DNA from: Vicingaceae bacterium
GTDB taxonomy: Bacteria > Bacteroidota > Bacteroidia > Flavobacteriales_E > Vicingaceae
NCBI GenBank assembly: GCA_028336925.1
Contig: JAOKVV010000008.1
Span: forward strand, 1-50,522
Direction: 5' to 3'
DNA: 50,522 bases
Part shown: positions 34,451 through 42,633 of the stretch, piece after piece
Layout: each line of letters opens with the position of its first letter
Position numbering within the stretch: position 1 is the first letter of the stretch
Program-made: the position numbers and the translations under genes
The notes under the pieces: model-generated
Told to the model about the DNA's origin: nothing
Database searches by the model: none
What the model saw: only the letters and a program-made list of their open reading frames with translations

Positions 34451-35056
34451 GTGAAGAATTTGTCAATTACCTTAAATGTAGTGTTATTAGTAGCTGTTGC
34501 TATTTTATTTTATTTGGTGTTATCTGAGCCAAAAATAACTGAGCCAGTAAGTAAAGTATCAACCGAAGATACTACTTCTGCAACAAGTGGGTTAAAAATA
34601 GCCTATATTAATACGGACACATTGTGGGCAAACTATGATTTAGTAAAAGTTTTAAGAGAGGAGTTAGAAGATAAGCAAGCGCAATTTAAAAGACAGCTAG
34701 AAGGGAAAGTGAAAGCATTAGAGTCTAGGTATTTAAAGTTAAGAGAAGATGCTCCAATGCTAACTCAAGCGGATGGTGAAAAAAGACAAATGGCGCTCAT
34801 GCAAGAAGAAGAAGGGATAGGCCAAATGCAAGAAGAATTAGCACTTAAGTTAGCTGAAGAAGAAGATAATATGAAGCGAAAAATTAAGGCTAACTTGGAT
34901 CGTCAGTTAGCTAAGATGAAAGAGATTCAGAAGCTTGATTTAATATTGGATTATTCCACCACTAGCTCATTGCTTTTAGCAGATTCTACGATGAATATTA
35001 CTACAGAAGTGGTAAGTCAATTAAACGCTGATTTTAAATCGGCTAACTCAAAATAG
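34451..35056 (+). CDS. OmpH/Skp-like membrane-anchored coiled-coil protein
   Basis: The 201-residue product starts at a GTG, the only plausible start before the membrane segment at about residues 5-25 (LNVVLLVAVAILFYLVLS). After a Ser/Thr-rich linker comes KIAYINTDTLWANYDLVK, the typical opening of OmpH/Skp chaperones. A long coiled coil follows (about residues 68-165, with Gln/Glu/Lys heptads), then LDLILDYSTTSSLLLADSTM, the family's closing beta region. Skp-like proteins hold unfolded outer-membrane proteins in the periplasm. This version keeps its N-terminal segment as an anchor, or uses it as an uncleaved signal. The DUF4924 gene follows after 9 bases. Confidence 0.85.
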   Translation: MKNLSITLNVVLLVAVAILFYLVLSEPKITEPVSKVSTEDTTSATSGLKIAYINTDTLWANYDLVKVLREELEDKQAQFKRQLEGKVKALESRYLKLREDAPMLTQADGEKRQMALMQEEEGIGQMQEELALKLAEEEDNMKRKIKANLDRQLAKMKEIQKLDLILDYSTTSSLLLADSTMNITTEVVSQLNADFKSANSK

Positions 35057-35065
35057 GGAAGTATT

Positions 35066-35626
35066 ATGCTAATTGCAAAACTGAAAAAAGAGACCAATAT
35101 CGCAGAATATATATTGTATATGTGGCAGATCGAAGATATTATTCGTTCGTATAAATTTGATTTAGAATTAATCGACCAACATGTAGTTGCAAAGTATCCG
35201 CAACCACTAGAAGTTAAAGAACAAATTAAAGAATGGTATGCTGAATTGATTGAAATTATGCAGTCAGAAGGTCTTGAGCAGTCAGGTCATTTGAGTTATA
35301 TTATAGAAGACATAAAAGGTTTAGGTATTTTACACCAAACATTGCTGACTACTATTCAGGATAAAGATCACAAGGATAACTATGAAATTGCGAAGATTCA
35401 TATTGCAGAACTCATGCAACGTGGTGATGGTAAATACATCAATGAAATAGATGCTTGCTTAACTGGATTGTATGGCTTAATGCTTTTGAGACTAAGAAAT
35501 AAGCCTGTTTCAGACCCTACACGAGTAAGTATGGAATGTATTTCTAAATTTTTGGCGCACTTAGTAGCTCAATATAATAAATTGAAGACTGGGCAATTGA
35601 AGCTGAGTGAAGAACAGAATAATTAG
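35066..35626 (+). CDS. DUF4924 family protein
   Basis: The 186-residue all-helical cytoplasmic protein begins MLIAKLKKETNIAEYILYMW followed by QIEDIIR, the signature of DUF4924, a family that I know only from Bacteroidota. It has no catalytic motif. NEIDACLTGLYGLMLLRLRN is the conserved C-terminal helix. It is cotranscribed with the OmpH-like gene and followed by a strong terminator. Function is unknown. Confidence 0.85.
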   Translation: MLIAKLKKETNIAEYILYMWQIEDIIRSYKFDLELIDQHVVAKYPQPLEVKEQIKEWYAELIEIMQSEGLEQSGHLSYIIEDIKGLGILHQTLLTTIQDKDHKDNYEIAKIHIAELMQRGDGKYINEIDACLTGLYGLMLLRLRNKPVSDPTRVSMECISKFLAHLVAQYNKLKTGQLKLSEEQNN

Positions 35627-35641
35627 CATTTATAAAAACAC

Positions 35642-35680
35642 AAAAAGGCGAAGTAGTTAATAACTGCTTCGCCTTTTTTT
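35642..35680 (+). terminator. intrinsic terminator after the DUF4924 gene
   Basis: AAAAAGGCGAAGTAGTTA pairs with TAACTGCTTCGCCTTTTT with one mismatch, followed by a T run. The flanking A run lets it also work for the convergent M42 peptidase gene. Confidence 0.87.
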
Positions 35681-35700
35681 ATGAATTTACTTTTGTTTTT

Positions 35701-36792
35701 CTATTGAATATAATTGAAATTCTGATTTTCTTCAATAGAAAGTAAGGTGTTATAAATTAAATCAATCACATTTAACACATCCTCTTCATGCACCATTTCT
35801 ACAGTGGTGTGCATATAGCGTAATGGTAATGAAATCAGGGCTGAGGCAATTCCTCCATTCGCATAAGCAAATGCATCGGTATCAGTTCCTGTAGCTCTAG
35901 AAGCTGCCAATCGTTGGAAAGGGATTTTGTTATCGTCAGCGGTTTTTATAATCTGCTTAAGCAAGTTATTCTGTACTGCAGGAGCATAGGTTAAAACTGG
36001 CCCTTTCCCCGCGTGAAAATCACCTTGTTCTATCTTATTGATTAATGGTGTTTGTGTATCATGACAAACGTCGGTTATTATTGCTACGTCCGGTTTAATT
36101 CGCTGAACAATCATTTCTGCGCCGCGCAAGCCAATTTCCTCTTGCACACTGTTGGTAATGTATAATCCAAAAGGTAACTTCTTCTTATTTTCTTTTAATT
36201 TCTTAGCTACTTCGGCTATCATAAAACCTCCGATTCGGTTGTCTAATGCTCTACCAACTAAATATTTCTTGTTTAATATCATGAACTCATCCTCGTAGGT
36301 GATTACGCAACCTACGTGCACGCCTAATGCCTCTACTTCCTCCATTGTGTTGCATCCACAATCTAAAAAGATGTTGTTCATTTTTGGCGTATCTTCTTTA
36401 TCATATCCAGTTCTGGTATGAATAGCTGGCCATCCGAAAACAGCTTTTATAATTCCTTTATCGGTATAGATATTTACACGTTTTGATGGAGCAATCATGT
36501 GATCAGAACCACCGTTTCTTCTCACATAAATAAACCCTTTCTCAGAAATATAATGCACAAACCAGCTGATTTCATCGGCGTGAGCTTCAATCACTACTTT
36601 ATATTTAGCTTCAGGGTTAATCACACCAACTGCTGTCCCGTAGGTGTCAACGAATGTTTCGTCTACGTAAGGTTTTAGATAATTTAGCCATAATTTCTGG
36701 CCTTCGCTCTCGAACCCTGTGGGTGATGGGTTGTTTATGTATTGTTCTAGAAAGTTTAATGCTTTTTTATCGATTGTATTTTTTTTAGGCAT
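35701..36792 (-). CDS. M42-family metallo-aminopeptidase
   Basis: The product is 363 residues from ATG 36792. The longer frame begins with TTG at 36825, which lies inside a consensus -7 box, so it is not used. Metal ligands expected for the glutamyl aminopeptidase/FrvX family are visible: VIEAHADEISWFV (His, Asp), GRALDNRIGGF (Asp), SVQEEIGLRGAEM (catalytic Glu pair), IITDVCHD (Asp) and the C-terminal LPLRYMHTTVEMVH (His). The family forms large tetrahedral dodecamers that trim peptides in the cytoplasm. It is monocistronic and divergent from the unknown pair at 36910. Confidence 0.92.
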   Translation of the reverse strand: MPKKNTIDKKALNFLEQYINNPSPTGFESEGQKLWLNYLKPYVDETFVDTYGTAVGVINPEAKYKVVIEAHADEISWFVHYISEKGFIYVRRNGGSDHMIAPSKRVNIYTDKGIIKAVFGWPAIHTRTGYDKEDTPKMNNIFLDCGCNTMEEVEALGVHVGCVITYEDEFMILNKKYLVGRALDNRIGGFMIAEVAKKLKENKKKLPFGLYITNSVQEEIGLRGAEMIVQRIKPDVAIITDVCHDTQTPLINKIEQGDFHAGKGPVLTYAPAVQNNLLKQIIKTADDNKIPFQRLAASRATGTDTDAFAYANGGIASALISLPLRYMHTTVEMVHEEDVLNVIDLIYNTLLSIEENQNFNYIQ

Positions 36793-36822
36793 AGAAAGTT
36801 TTTTTATTAAAAATTCGGCTTC

Positions 36823-36830
36823 CAAATATA
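36823..36830 (-). promoter_or_regulatory. -7 element of the M42 peptidase gene
   Basis: On the minus strand TATATTTG (complement of 36823-36830) matches TAnnTTTG exactly, 30 bases before ATG 36792. The divergent promoter at 36864-36894 lies only 34 bases away. Confidence 0.5.
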
Positions 36831-36863
36831 CGGGTTCTATTCTTAAAAATAAACTGTATGCAC

Positions 36864-36894
36864 TTGAAATAGAATACTTTTCTTTATATTTTTG
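36864..36894 (+). promoter_or_regulatory. promoter of the 36910/37534 gene pair
   Basis: TTG at 36864-36866, a 20-base spacer and TATTTTTG at 36887-36894 form a full consensus match. The predicted start near 36901 excludes the TTG at 36892 as a start codon and supports ATG 36910 with a very short leader. Confidence 0.7.
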
Positions 36895-36909
36895 ACACTA
36901 AATTTTAAT

Positions 36910-37512
36910 ATGGGTTTTTTAGATAAATTAATTCAGTCTGTTTTTTCAGATAAGTCAGTAAATATCACTTACGAGCCATCGACAAAGCTGGTGAAGAAAA
37001 CATTAAAGCGGTCTGAAAAATTTAAAGAAACATATCATAAATGGGTAGAAAATTTGTCCTTCAATTTCATAATTCGGTTAATTTTTGAAGAATGGGAAAC
37101 TAGGAGTGAGATTTTAGCACCTGAGGCATCGCTTTTTTACTACAATACGGACCAATCAAATGGCTTTTTATATTATTTCGAAAAAGGAGCTAATACGGAT
37201 GATATACATTTTTTGGTGCAACTGTTTGCTGATCGAGTGAAAAAGTTAGGCTATATGGTCAATCATCAAGAGGAAGAGGTAACGGAGGCGGAGAATTTTT
37301 TAAAAACCAAGCAGGTGGTTTATTTAAAACCCAAGTTGAAATACCGAATGGAGACACCTTGTCAGCAGCTATTCGGCAACATACATATTGAATGTGTTTG
37401 GCATGACGGTGAGCCTTATTACATTAAAGTAATGGCCAATTATTATTCTGATCGAGCTTATGATTTACCTTCCTCATTTGACGACTTGGTAGCGCATTTA
37501 TTCGTATTTTAG
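36910..37512 (+). CDS. conserved unknown protein, partner of the kinase-like gene
   Basis: The product is 200 residues from ATG 36910 (MGFLDKLIQSVFSDKSVNIT); the longer frame starting with TTG 36892 falls inside the promoter. There is no signal peptide or membrane segment. It is a mixed alpha/beta protein with aromatic-rich strands (EASLFYYNTDQSNGFLYYFE, YYIKVMANYYSDRAYDLPSS) and a central helix (LVQLFADRVKKLGYMV). No catalytic motif is apparent. It is followed after 21 bases by the kinase-like gene, and the two share one promoter, so a joint function is likely. I do not recognise the family. Confidence 0.72.
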   Translation: MGFLDKLIQSVFSDKSVNITYEPSTKLVKKTLKRSEKFKETYHKWVENLSFNFIIRLIFEEWETRSEILAPEASLFYYNTDQSNGFLYYFEKGANTDDIHFLVQLFADRVKKLGYMVNHQEEEVTEAENFLKTKQVVYLKPKLKYRMETPCQQLFGNIHIECVWHDGEPYYIKVMANYYSDRAYDLPSSFDDLVAHLFVF

Positions 37513-37533
37513 GCCTAGTCCCAAAAAGAACAA

Positions 37534-38574
37534 ATGAATACCATTTCCAAGAAGAAGTTTTTCTATCCTATTAACCAAGATTTAAGAGGCTATTTAGATG
37601 ATTATAGCCGAGAAATAAAATTGCCTATCCAGTATAAAGATTTGCTCCATTTTGAATCGAGCATGCCTGTTTACGATAAAGAAGGTAGAGATACCCTTTG
37701 GGAAACAGTGATGTTTTCTCAAGCTGATATGGATGAAATCAATGAATCACTTACACGCGTATATTCATTGCTGAAAACAGAGGGAGATGCCGAAGTGGTT
37801 GATCATTTATATACCAATCGGATAGATTATTGCCCATTTGGAAACTCTAAACCTTTTAGGATAAGAATCACCAATCGGTATAATGATAATTACGATTATT
37901 TTTATGTTAAAACGGCGGATGCTTCACGAATATACGGGCTTGAATTAGAGCATATTTTATCTCCAAATCGGATCAATTATATTGTAGATGGAGAAACCAT
38001 TATTGAAGAGCACATTGCCGGAATTCCTGGTGATGTGTTTATTAAAAATTGGTTAAATGATGCAGAAGTGAACGAAATTCGATTAGCTAAGGAGTTTGTT
38101 AAGTTTAATGAGCGAACCTTTGTGCGATTGTTAGGAGATATGCGCTCGTATAATTATGTAATAGATATGACGCCTGATTTTGATGATATCCAGTATCGGA
38201 TTCGTGCCATTGATTTTGATCAGCAGACTTATGAAGGAATGCGTACCATGTATCTTCCGCAATTCTTCAAGGACAATAATGCCATTGTTGATTTCGTGGT
38301 AAAATATATCAATCCTGAAACTATTCGCCAATATCAATTAGAGGAACGGGCGATGATTGCCAATCGAATAAAGGTTTCGAGGTATCGCTTAAAAGATTTA
38401 TTAGACATTATGGAGGTGGATGAAATTTCTACACCTGAAAAAATTGAACAACTAAGAGAGGAGCTTGTAATTCATTTTGATGATAAAGACTTTCTAGAAT
38501 GCGAGAGTATGGGTAAAATATTGAGGCATAGATTATATATTCTACTATATAACAATAAAGATATCTTATCTTAA
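37534..38574 (+). CDS. uncharacterised protein with protein-kinase-like (APH-type) active-site motifs
   Basis: The 346-residue cytoplasmic protein carries, in the right order, the landmarks of the kinase/aminoglycoside-phosphotransferase fold. A strand holds Lys126 (YFYVKTADASRIYG) and is followed by Glu137/Glu139. A hinge-like segment is TIIEEHIAGIPGD (residues 155-167). A catalytic-loop-like segment is GDMRSYNYVID with Asp202 and Asn207 at the spacing of APH GDxxxxN loops. A metal-binding-like AIDFDQ has Asp227 and Asp229. The usual His before the loop Gly-Asp is a Leu. The C-terminal 100 residues are helical and charged. These matches are read by eye; overall similarity is too low for me to name a family. 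It could be an active small-molecule or protein kinase or a dead scaffold. Confidence 0.7.
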   Translation: MNTISKKKFFYPINQDLRGYLDDYSREIKLPIQYKDLLHFESSMPVYDKEGRDTLWETVMFSQADMDEINESLTRVYSLLKTEGDAEVVDHLYTNRIDYCPFGNSKPFRIRITNRYNDNYDYFYVKTADASRIYGLELEHILSPNRINYIVDGETIIEEHIAGIPGDVFIKNWLNDAEVNEIRLAKEFVKFNERTFVRLLGDMRSYNYVIDMTPDFDDIQYRIRAIDFDQQTYEGMRTMYLPQFFKDNNAIVDFVVKYINPETIRQYQLEERAMIANRIKVSRYRLKDLLDIMEVDEISTPEKIEQLREELVIHFDDKDFLECESMGKILRHRLYILLYNNKDILS

Positions 38575-38578
38575 GTAA

Positions 38579-40105
38579 TTACTTGCGTAAGTTTCCTCGT
38601 CTCCAAGTAAATAATTCAGCGTTGGATTCAGGTCTAAAAGCGCCCTGCCATTTAAATCCACCTAACTTTAATTCCTCTACATCCAATTCATTTAACGGGT
38701 ATAGTGTCGCGTCAGGATCGTTCATAAAGGTGATGGTCTCAATGTCATTACTTTTAATTCCAATCAATAAATCACTACTTTCCGCTCGGTTTACACCAAT
38801 AAATTTTTGGTTTTCGTCTTGTCCGTAATAGATTGTTTGGCCATTTCCTTCTATGAATACCTTACGTAATTCATTCTGAATGAATGTGCCAGTTAGCTGC
38901 TTTCCTTTAATTTGGTTATACCTGCTTTTGTTGCTGTCTACCTCGGAGGTAATGAATGCATTTTCAGGAATAAACAGTTGATCTATTTTGCCATTACTAG
39001 TATTGATATTAATGATAGAACCTGTAATTTGGTTCTGATCTGACCATAATATCGGTGAATAAAACATTTTAAGGGAACTATCTGTAAAAGCATAAGCTAC
39101 AGAATCACAGCTACCTTGAAGGTCTTTTTTGTAGATATTTACTTGGTAAAATGCCTGCAAAATTCTTTTGCCTTCCTTATTCGGAAAAACTCTAAAAAGT
39201 TTAGCATGCATAAAAAGGGTGTCTTCTTCAAAAGGCTGCACAAGCAACGCTTTTTTTGAAACTTCGATAGAATCTTGTTGCTCAAAAAACTTAGCGAGAT
39301 TACCTTTTACAATAATATTTTCAACGGTATCGATGATACTTACATTACTTCTAGCTTCACCATAACCTTTTTCTCTATCGTAAGCGATGGTGTCACCTCT
39401 TAATTCCTTATTTTCAGAAAGGAGGTAGGCATTTTTATAGAATATGGAACGCTCAGTTATTGTGTTGTAATAGCCATTTTCACAATAGATATAATTCTCT
39501 TTACTCACAATCTCAGTTGGTCCAAAAAAACTAATTTCACTATTGTTGGTGTTGTAACGCATAGTATCAGAGGAGATTGTGTATTCAGGGCTGGTAAGAA
39601 TTACCTCTTCTTTAAAATACATCACATTTGACTTCATATGAAAGTATCCTTTCTTGCTTACTAGCGTATTATTATCTGTGGTGCTTTTAATTGTTCCACC
39701 ATTTTCATAGTACGCCATATTGGTATTTCTATCCATTATCATGCGGTCAGTAGAGAGCACAAGATCAGGACGAACTAACCGAACATTTCGCTGAATGTCT
39801 GCCTTTTTTTTATCACTAACATATTGCAAGTAGTCACCATAAAGAGTTAAAGAATCACCTTGCTTAATTCTTACATTGCCAAAAGCCTCTACGTAACTGG
39901 AGCTTTTATAAATGTAGGCGCTGTCGCAAAACATTAAAACATCTTGATGTTTTAGCTGTACATTTCCAATTAAACGTTGTGCATCTTTCTTCGATTTTTC
40001 AGAATAGCGAAATTCTTCCGCATTCAAAATCTGGATTTTTTCCTTTTTTTGAGCTGTAGTGAAAAGAGAAATAGAGCAAAGTAAAACGCTTAAAAATAGT
40101 CTCAT
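38579..40105 (-). CDS. OstA/LptA-like protein (putative LPS transport, OstA_2 type)
   Basis: The 508-residue product has a signal peptide ending near FTTAQ. The rest is repeated beta-jellyroll OstA/LptA-like units: QRLIGNVQLKHQDVLMFCDS, SYVEAFGNVRIKQGDSLTLY, GDYLQYVSDKKKADIQRNVR, GPTEIVSKENYIYCENGYYN and GDTIAYDREKGYGEARSNVS. LptA-like domains form the periplasmic bridge that carries lipopolysaccharide to LptD. In Bacteroidota, long OstA-like proteins with this layout are common and their exact role is not settled to my knowledge. Its start lies 8 bases after the purA stop, so it is the last gene of the fur-STAS-purA-ostA unit. Confidence 0.82.
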   Translation of the reverse strand: MRLFLSVLLCSISLFTTAQKKEKIQILNAEEFRYSEKSKKDAQRLIGNVQLKHQDVLMFCDSAYIYKSSSYVEAFGNVRIKQGDSLTLYGDYLQYVSDKKKADIQRNVRLVRPDLVLSTDRMIMDRNTNMAYYENGGTIKSTTDNNTLVSKKGYFHMKSNVMYFKEEVILTSPEYTISSDTMRYNTNNSEISFFGPTEIVSKENYIYCENGYYNTITERSIFYKNAYLLSENKELRGDTIAYDREKGYGEARSNVSIIDTVENIIVKGNLAKFFEQQDSIEVSKKALLVQPFEEDTLFMHAKLFRVFPNKEGKRILQAFYQVNIYKKDLQGSCDSVAYAFTDSSLKMFYSPILWSDQNQITGSIININTSNGKIDQLFIPENAFITSEVDSNKSRYNQIKGKQLTGTFIQNELRKVFIEGNGQTIYYGQDENQKFIGVNRAESSDLLIGIKSNDIETITFMNDPDATLYPLNELDVEELKLGGFKWQGAFRPESNAELFTWRRGNLRK

Positions 40106-40113
40106 TTTAGAGC

Positions 40114-41394
40114 TTATGCAGTAATTGTGCCGCGTATTAATGTTTGGTTTCGATCAGGACCTACTGATACAATGGTAATCGGCGTTTCCAGTTCTTTTTC
40201 TAAATATTCAATGTACTCATTTAAGGCAGCAGGAATCTGATCAATAGAGCTTAATCCGGTCAAATCTTCTGACCAACCCTTTAGTTCTTTGTAGATTGGT
40301 GTGATTTCACCGTCTAACACATCGTAAGGTAAAAAGTCGATTGTTTTTCCTTTATAGCTGTAATGTGTGCACACTTTTATAGTTTCAAAATTGCTTAAAA
40401 CATCTGCCTTTGTCATAATTAATTGAGTAACTCCATTAATCATATTAGCATATTTTAAAGCAGGTAAATCTATCCAACCACATCTTCTTGGACGACCTGT
40501 AGTTGCTCCAAATTCATGGCCAACTTTTCTTAATTCTTCTCCTATTTCGTCAGATAATTCAGTTGGGAAAGGTCCCGACCCTACTCGTGTACAGTAAGCT
40601 TTAAAAATGCCATAAACTTCTCCAATGTTGTTTGGTGCCACTCCTAAGCCTGTACAGGCTCCTGCAGTAATGGTGTTGGAAGATGTTACGAAAGGATAAG
40701 ATCCAAAATCAATATCTAACAAAGTTCCTTGAGCACCTTCTGCTAAGATCGCTTGATTATTTTTTGATGCATTATTGATAAAATGCTCACTATCTATTAA
40801 TGTTAACGAACGCAACAATTCGATACCTGCAAACCAAGCAGTTTCCATTTCAGTAACATCGTATTCAAATTCATAACGGCTTAATAAGTCGTGGTGTTTA
40901 CCTTTAAGCGTGTCGTATTTCTGTTGGAATTCTTCTGATTCAATGTCACCAACTCTCAAACCATTACGACCTGTTTTGTCCATGTAAGTTGGTCCAATAC
41001 CTTTTAAGGTAGAACCAATTTTTTCTTTTCCTTTAGCTTGTTCCGATGCTGCATCAAGCATTCGGTGAGTAGGTAAAATAAGGTGTGCTTTTCTTGAAAT
41101 TTGAAGCGATTTTTTTACATCAACCCCCATTTCAACTAAAGCATCAATCTCTTTTTTGAAAATTACAGGGTCGATTACAACACCGTTACCCACTACATTC
41201 GCTTTGTCTTTATGAAAAATTCCTGAGGGAATAGTGTGCAAAACATGCTTAATACCATCAAATTCTAACGTGTGTCCAGCATTTGGGCCACCTTGAAAAC
41301 GTGCAATAACTTGGTAGTTGGGAGTTAATACGTCTACCACTTTTCCTTTTCCTTCGTCGCCCCATTGAAGGCCTAATAATACGTCTACTTTCAT
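40114..41394 (-). CDS. purA: adenylosuccinate synthase
   Basis: The 426-residue enzyme joins IMP and aspartate with GTP in AMP synthesis. The N-terminal GTP/IMP motif LQWGDEGKGK holds catalytic Asp13, and GGPNAGHTL holds His41. GSTLKGIGPTYMDKTGRNGL and FPTELSDEIGEELRKVGHEF are standard, and TGRPRRCGWIDLPALKYANM is diagnostic. Length is normal. It sits in an operon after the STAS gene (21-base gap) and before the ostA-like gene. Confidence 0.97.
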   Translation of the reverse strand: MKVDVLLGLQWGDEGKGKVVDVLTPNYQVIARFQGGPNAGHTLEFDGIKHVLHTIPSGIFHKDKANVVGNGVVIDPVIFKKEIDALVEMGVDVKKSLQISRKAHLILPTHRMLDAASEQAKGKEKIGSTLKGIGPTYMDKTGRNGLRVGDIESEEFQQKYDTLKGKHHDLLSRYEFEYDVTEMETAWFAGIELLRSLTLIDSEHFINNASKNNQAILAEGAQGTLLDIDFGSYPFVTSSNTITAGACTGLGVAPNNIGEVYGIFKAYCTRVGSGPFPTELSDEIGEELRKVGHEFGATTGRPRRCGWIDLPALKYANMINGVTQLIMTKADVLSNFETIKVCTHYSYKGKTIDFLPYDVLDGEITPIYKELKGWSEDLTGLSSIDQIPAALNEYIEYLEKELETPITIVSVGPDRNQTLIRGTITA

Positions 41395-41415
41395 TTTATT
41401 TTTTTATGCTGATGC

Positions 41416-41766
41416 TTATTCGTTAATTGCTTCTAGTGCTTCATCCTCTGATTTAAAGATATTAAACACTGTGTTTAGTTTAGTCAGAATGATTAATTCT
41501 TCTAATCGTTTATTGGTGCCATAAATAGCTACTTCGCCACTTTTGTTTCGCGCTTTTGTAAGCAATGAAATGAGGCTACTTAATCCCGCGCTATTTACAA
41601 ATTCTAGTTCTTTTAAGTTGATGACAAATCTATTTTTACCTTCTGTTATTTTTTGGTCAGCTGCTTCAAGCAAGGTTTTCGCCTCATCAGCTGATAAGAG
41701 TCTACCTTTTAAATCTATGCGCACTATTTGCCCACCAATTGATGATATGTTAAAGGTAAATTTCAA
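41416..41766 (-). CDS. STAS-domain protein (anti-sigma-factor antagonist-like)
   Basis: This single-domain STAS protein has 116 residues. The conserved loop LEFVNSAGLSSLI places the phosphorylatable serine of SpoIIAA-like proteins at Ser59. The start is a TTG one base after the fur stop: no ATG occurs in the first 100 codons and an in-frame TAA lies five codons upstream. No kinase or phosphatase partner gene (SpoIIAB or PP2C type) is nearby. Alternatives are a role in lipid transport (MlaB-like) or another partner-switch. It is embedded in a housekeeping operon between fur and purA. Confidence 0.85.
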   Translation of the reverse strand: MKFTFNISSIGGQIVRIDLKGRLLSADEAKTLLEAADQKITEGKNRFVINLKELEFVNSAGLSSLISLLTKARNKSGEVAIYGTNKRLEELIILTKLNTVFNIFKSEDEALEAINE

Positions 41767-41767
41767 A

Positions 41768-42244
41768 TCAATTTTGTTTTAGCGTGTTTGCTTCTTCCAC
41801 AGATGCACATGAACTGCAAATTCCATAAAGATTCAAGGAATGGTGCATGATTTTAAAATCAAGGATTTCTCCTACTGTAGATTTTATTTGCTGGATTCTA
41901 GGGTCACAAAATTCGGTCACTTTATTGCACTTTGTGCAAACTAAATGATCGTGCTGTTTGAATTCAAAAGACCGTTCAAATTGTGCTATATTGTTACCAA
42001 ACTGATGTTTTCGAACAAGATTACATGCGAGAAGAAGCTCGATTGTATTGTATAAAGTGGCTCTGCTCACCCTATATTTCTTATTTTTCATAGAAATATA
42101 AAGCGACTCAATATCAAAATGATCTGTTTGCGAATAAATCTCATTTAGTATAGCAAAACGCTCCGGTGTTTTTCGGTGGCCATTTTTTTCTAAATAAGCT
42201 GCAAAAATCTGATTTACTTTCTCTATTGTTTCTTCTGATGCCAT
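41768..42244 (-). CDS. Fur-family transcriptional regulator
   Basis: The 158-residue metalloregulator has an N-terminal winged helix with [14 protein letters not shown] and [20 protein letters not shown], then a dimerisation domain. Metal sites are HDH (98-100), Cys103-x2-Cys106 (CTKC), Glu111, His134/His135 and a C-terminal CSSC pair (143-146). These correspond to the structural zinc and regulatory sites of Fur/PerR proteins. The sequence alone does not tell Fur from PerR or Zur. It heads the fur-STAS-purA-ostA operon and has an upstream consensus -7 element. Confidence 0.9.
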   Translation of the reverse strand: MASEETIEKVNQIFAAYLEKNGHRKTPERFAILNEIYSQTDHFDIESLYISMKNKKYRVSRATLYNTIELLLACNLVRKHQFGNNIAQFERSFEFKQHDHLVCTKCNKVTEFCDPRIQQIKSTVGEILDFKIMHHSLNLYGICSSCASVEEANTLKQN

Positions 42245-42633
42245 TGCTTCAGCTAAATTTTAAAGTGGACAAAGATACGCTTTATATTAGGATGCTAAAA
42301 TTGATTTTTGAACAGTTTGTTAACGATTTTAAAGATTTTGTGCTCCATGTTTTTCACTTCATTTTTATGCTTGATATCCAAGATAATATTTTATTTTAAA
42401 AACTACTATTGTTCGATTAATAGTTTTAAAACTAAGCCAAAGGCCTATTTATGTTTACTCTTTAATTTTTTTTATTTGAAATGAATCAAAAAATCAATGC
42501 CGTTAAAAAAAACTTTTGCGAATTACTCTATAATAAGATTTGTTTTATCCTTTAATAGGTTACCACTATTTAAAAACTAATTATTTCTTTAAACGTCAAA
42601 ATAGTTAGACTCCAATCAAAACTTTATTGTTTT
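42245..42633. other. AT-rich intergenic region between rel and fur
   Basis: About 390 bases between the end of rel and the start of fur, both minus strand, hold the fur promoter and otherwise AT-rich DNA. One imperfect hairpin, TTTTAAAAACTACTATT against AATAGTTTTAAAA (about 42391-42432), could act as a weak terminator or be chance in AT-rich sequence. I see no gene, no clear RNA and no repeat family. Confidence 0.5.
42270..42277 (-). promoter_or_regulatory. -7 element of the fur operon
   Basis: On the minus strand TATCTTTG (complement of 42270-42277) matches TAnnTTTG exactly, 25 bases before the fur ATG. Confidence 0.5.
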
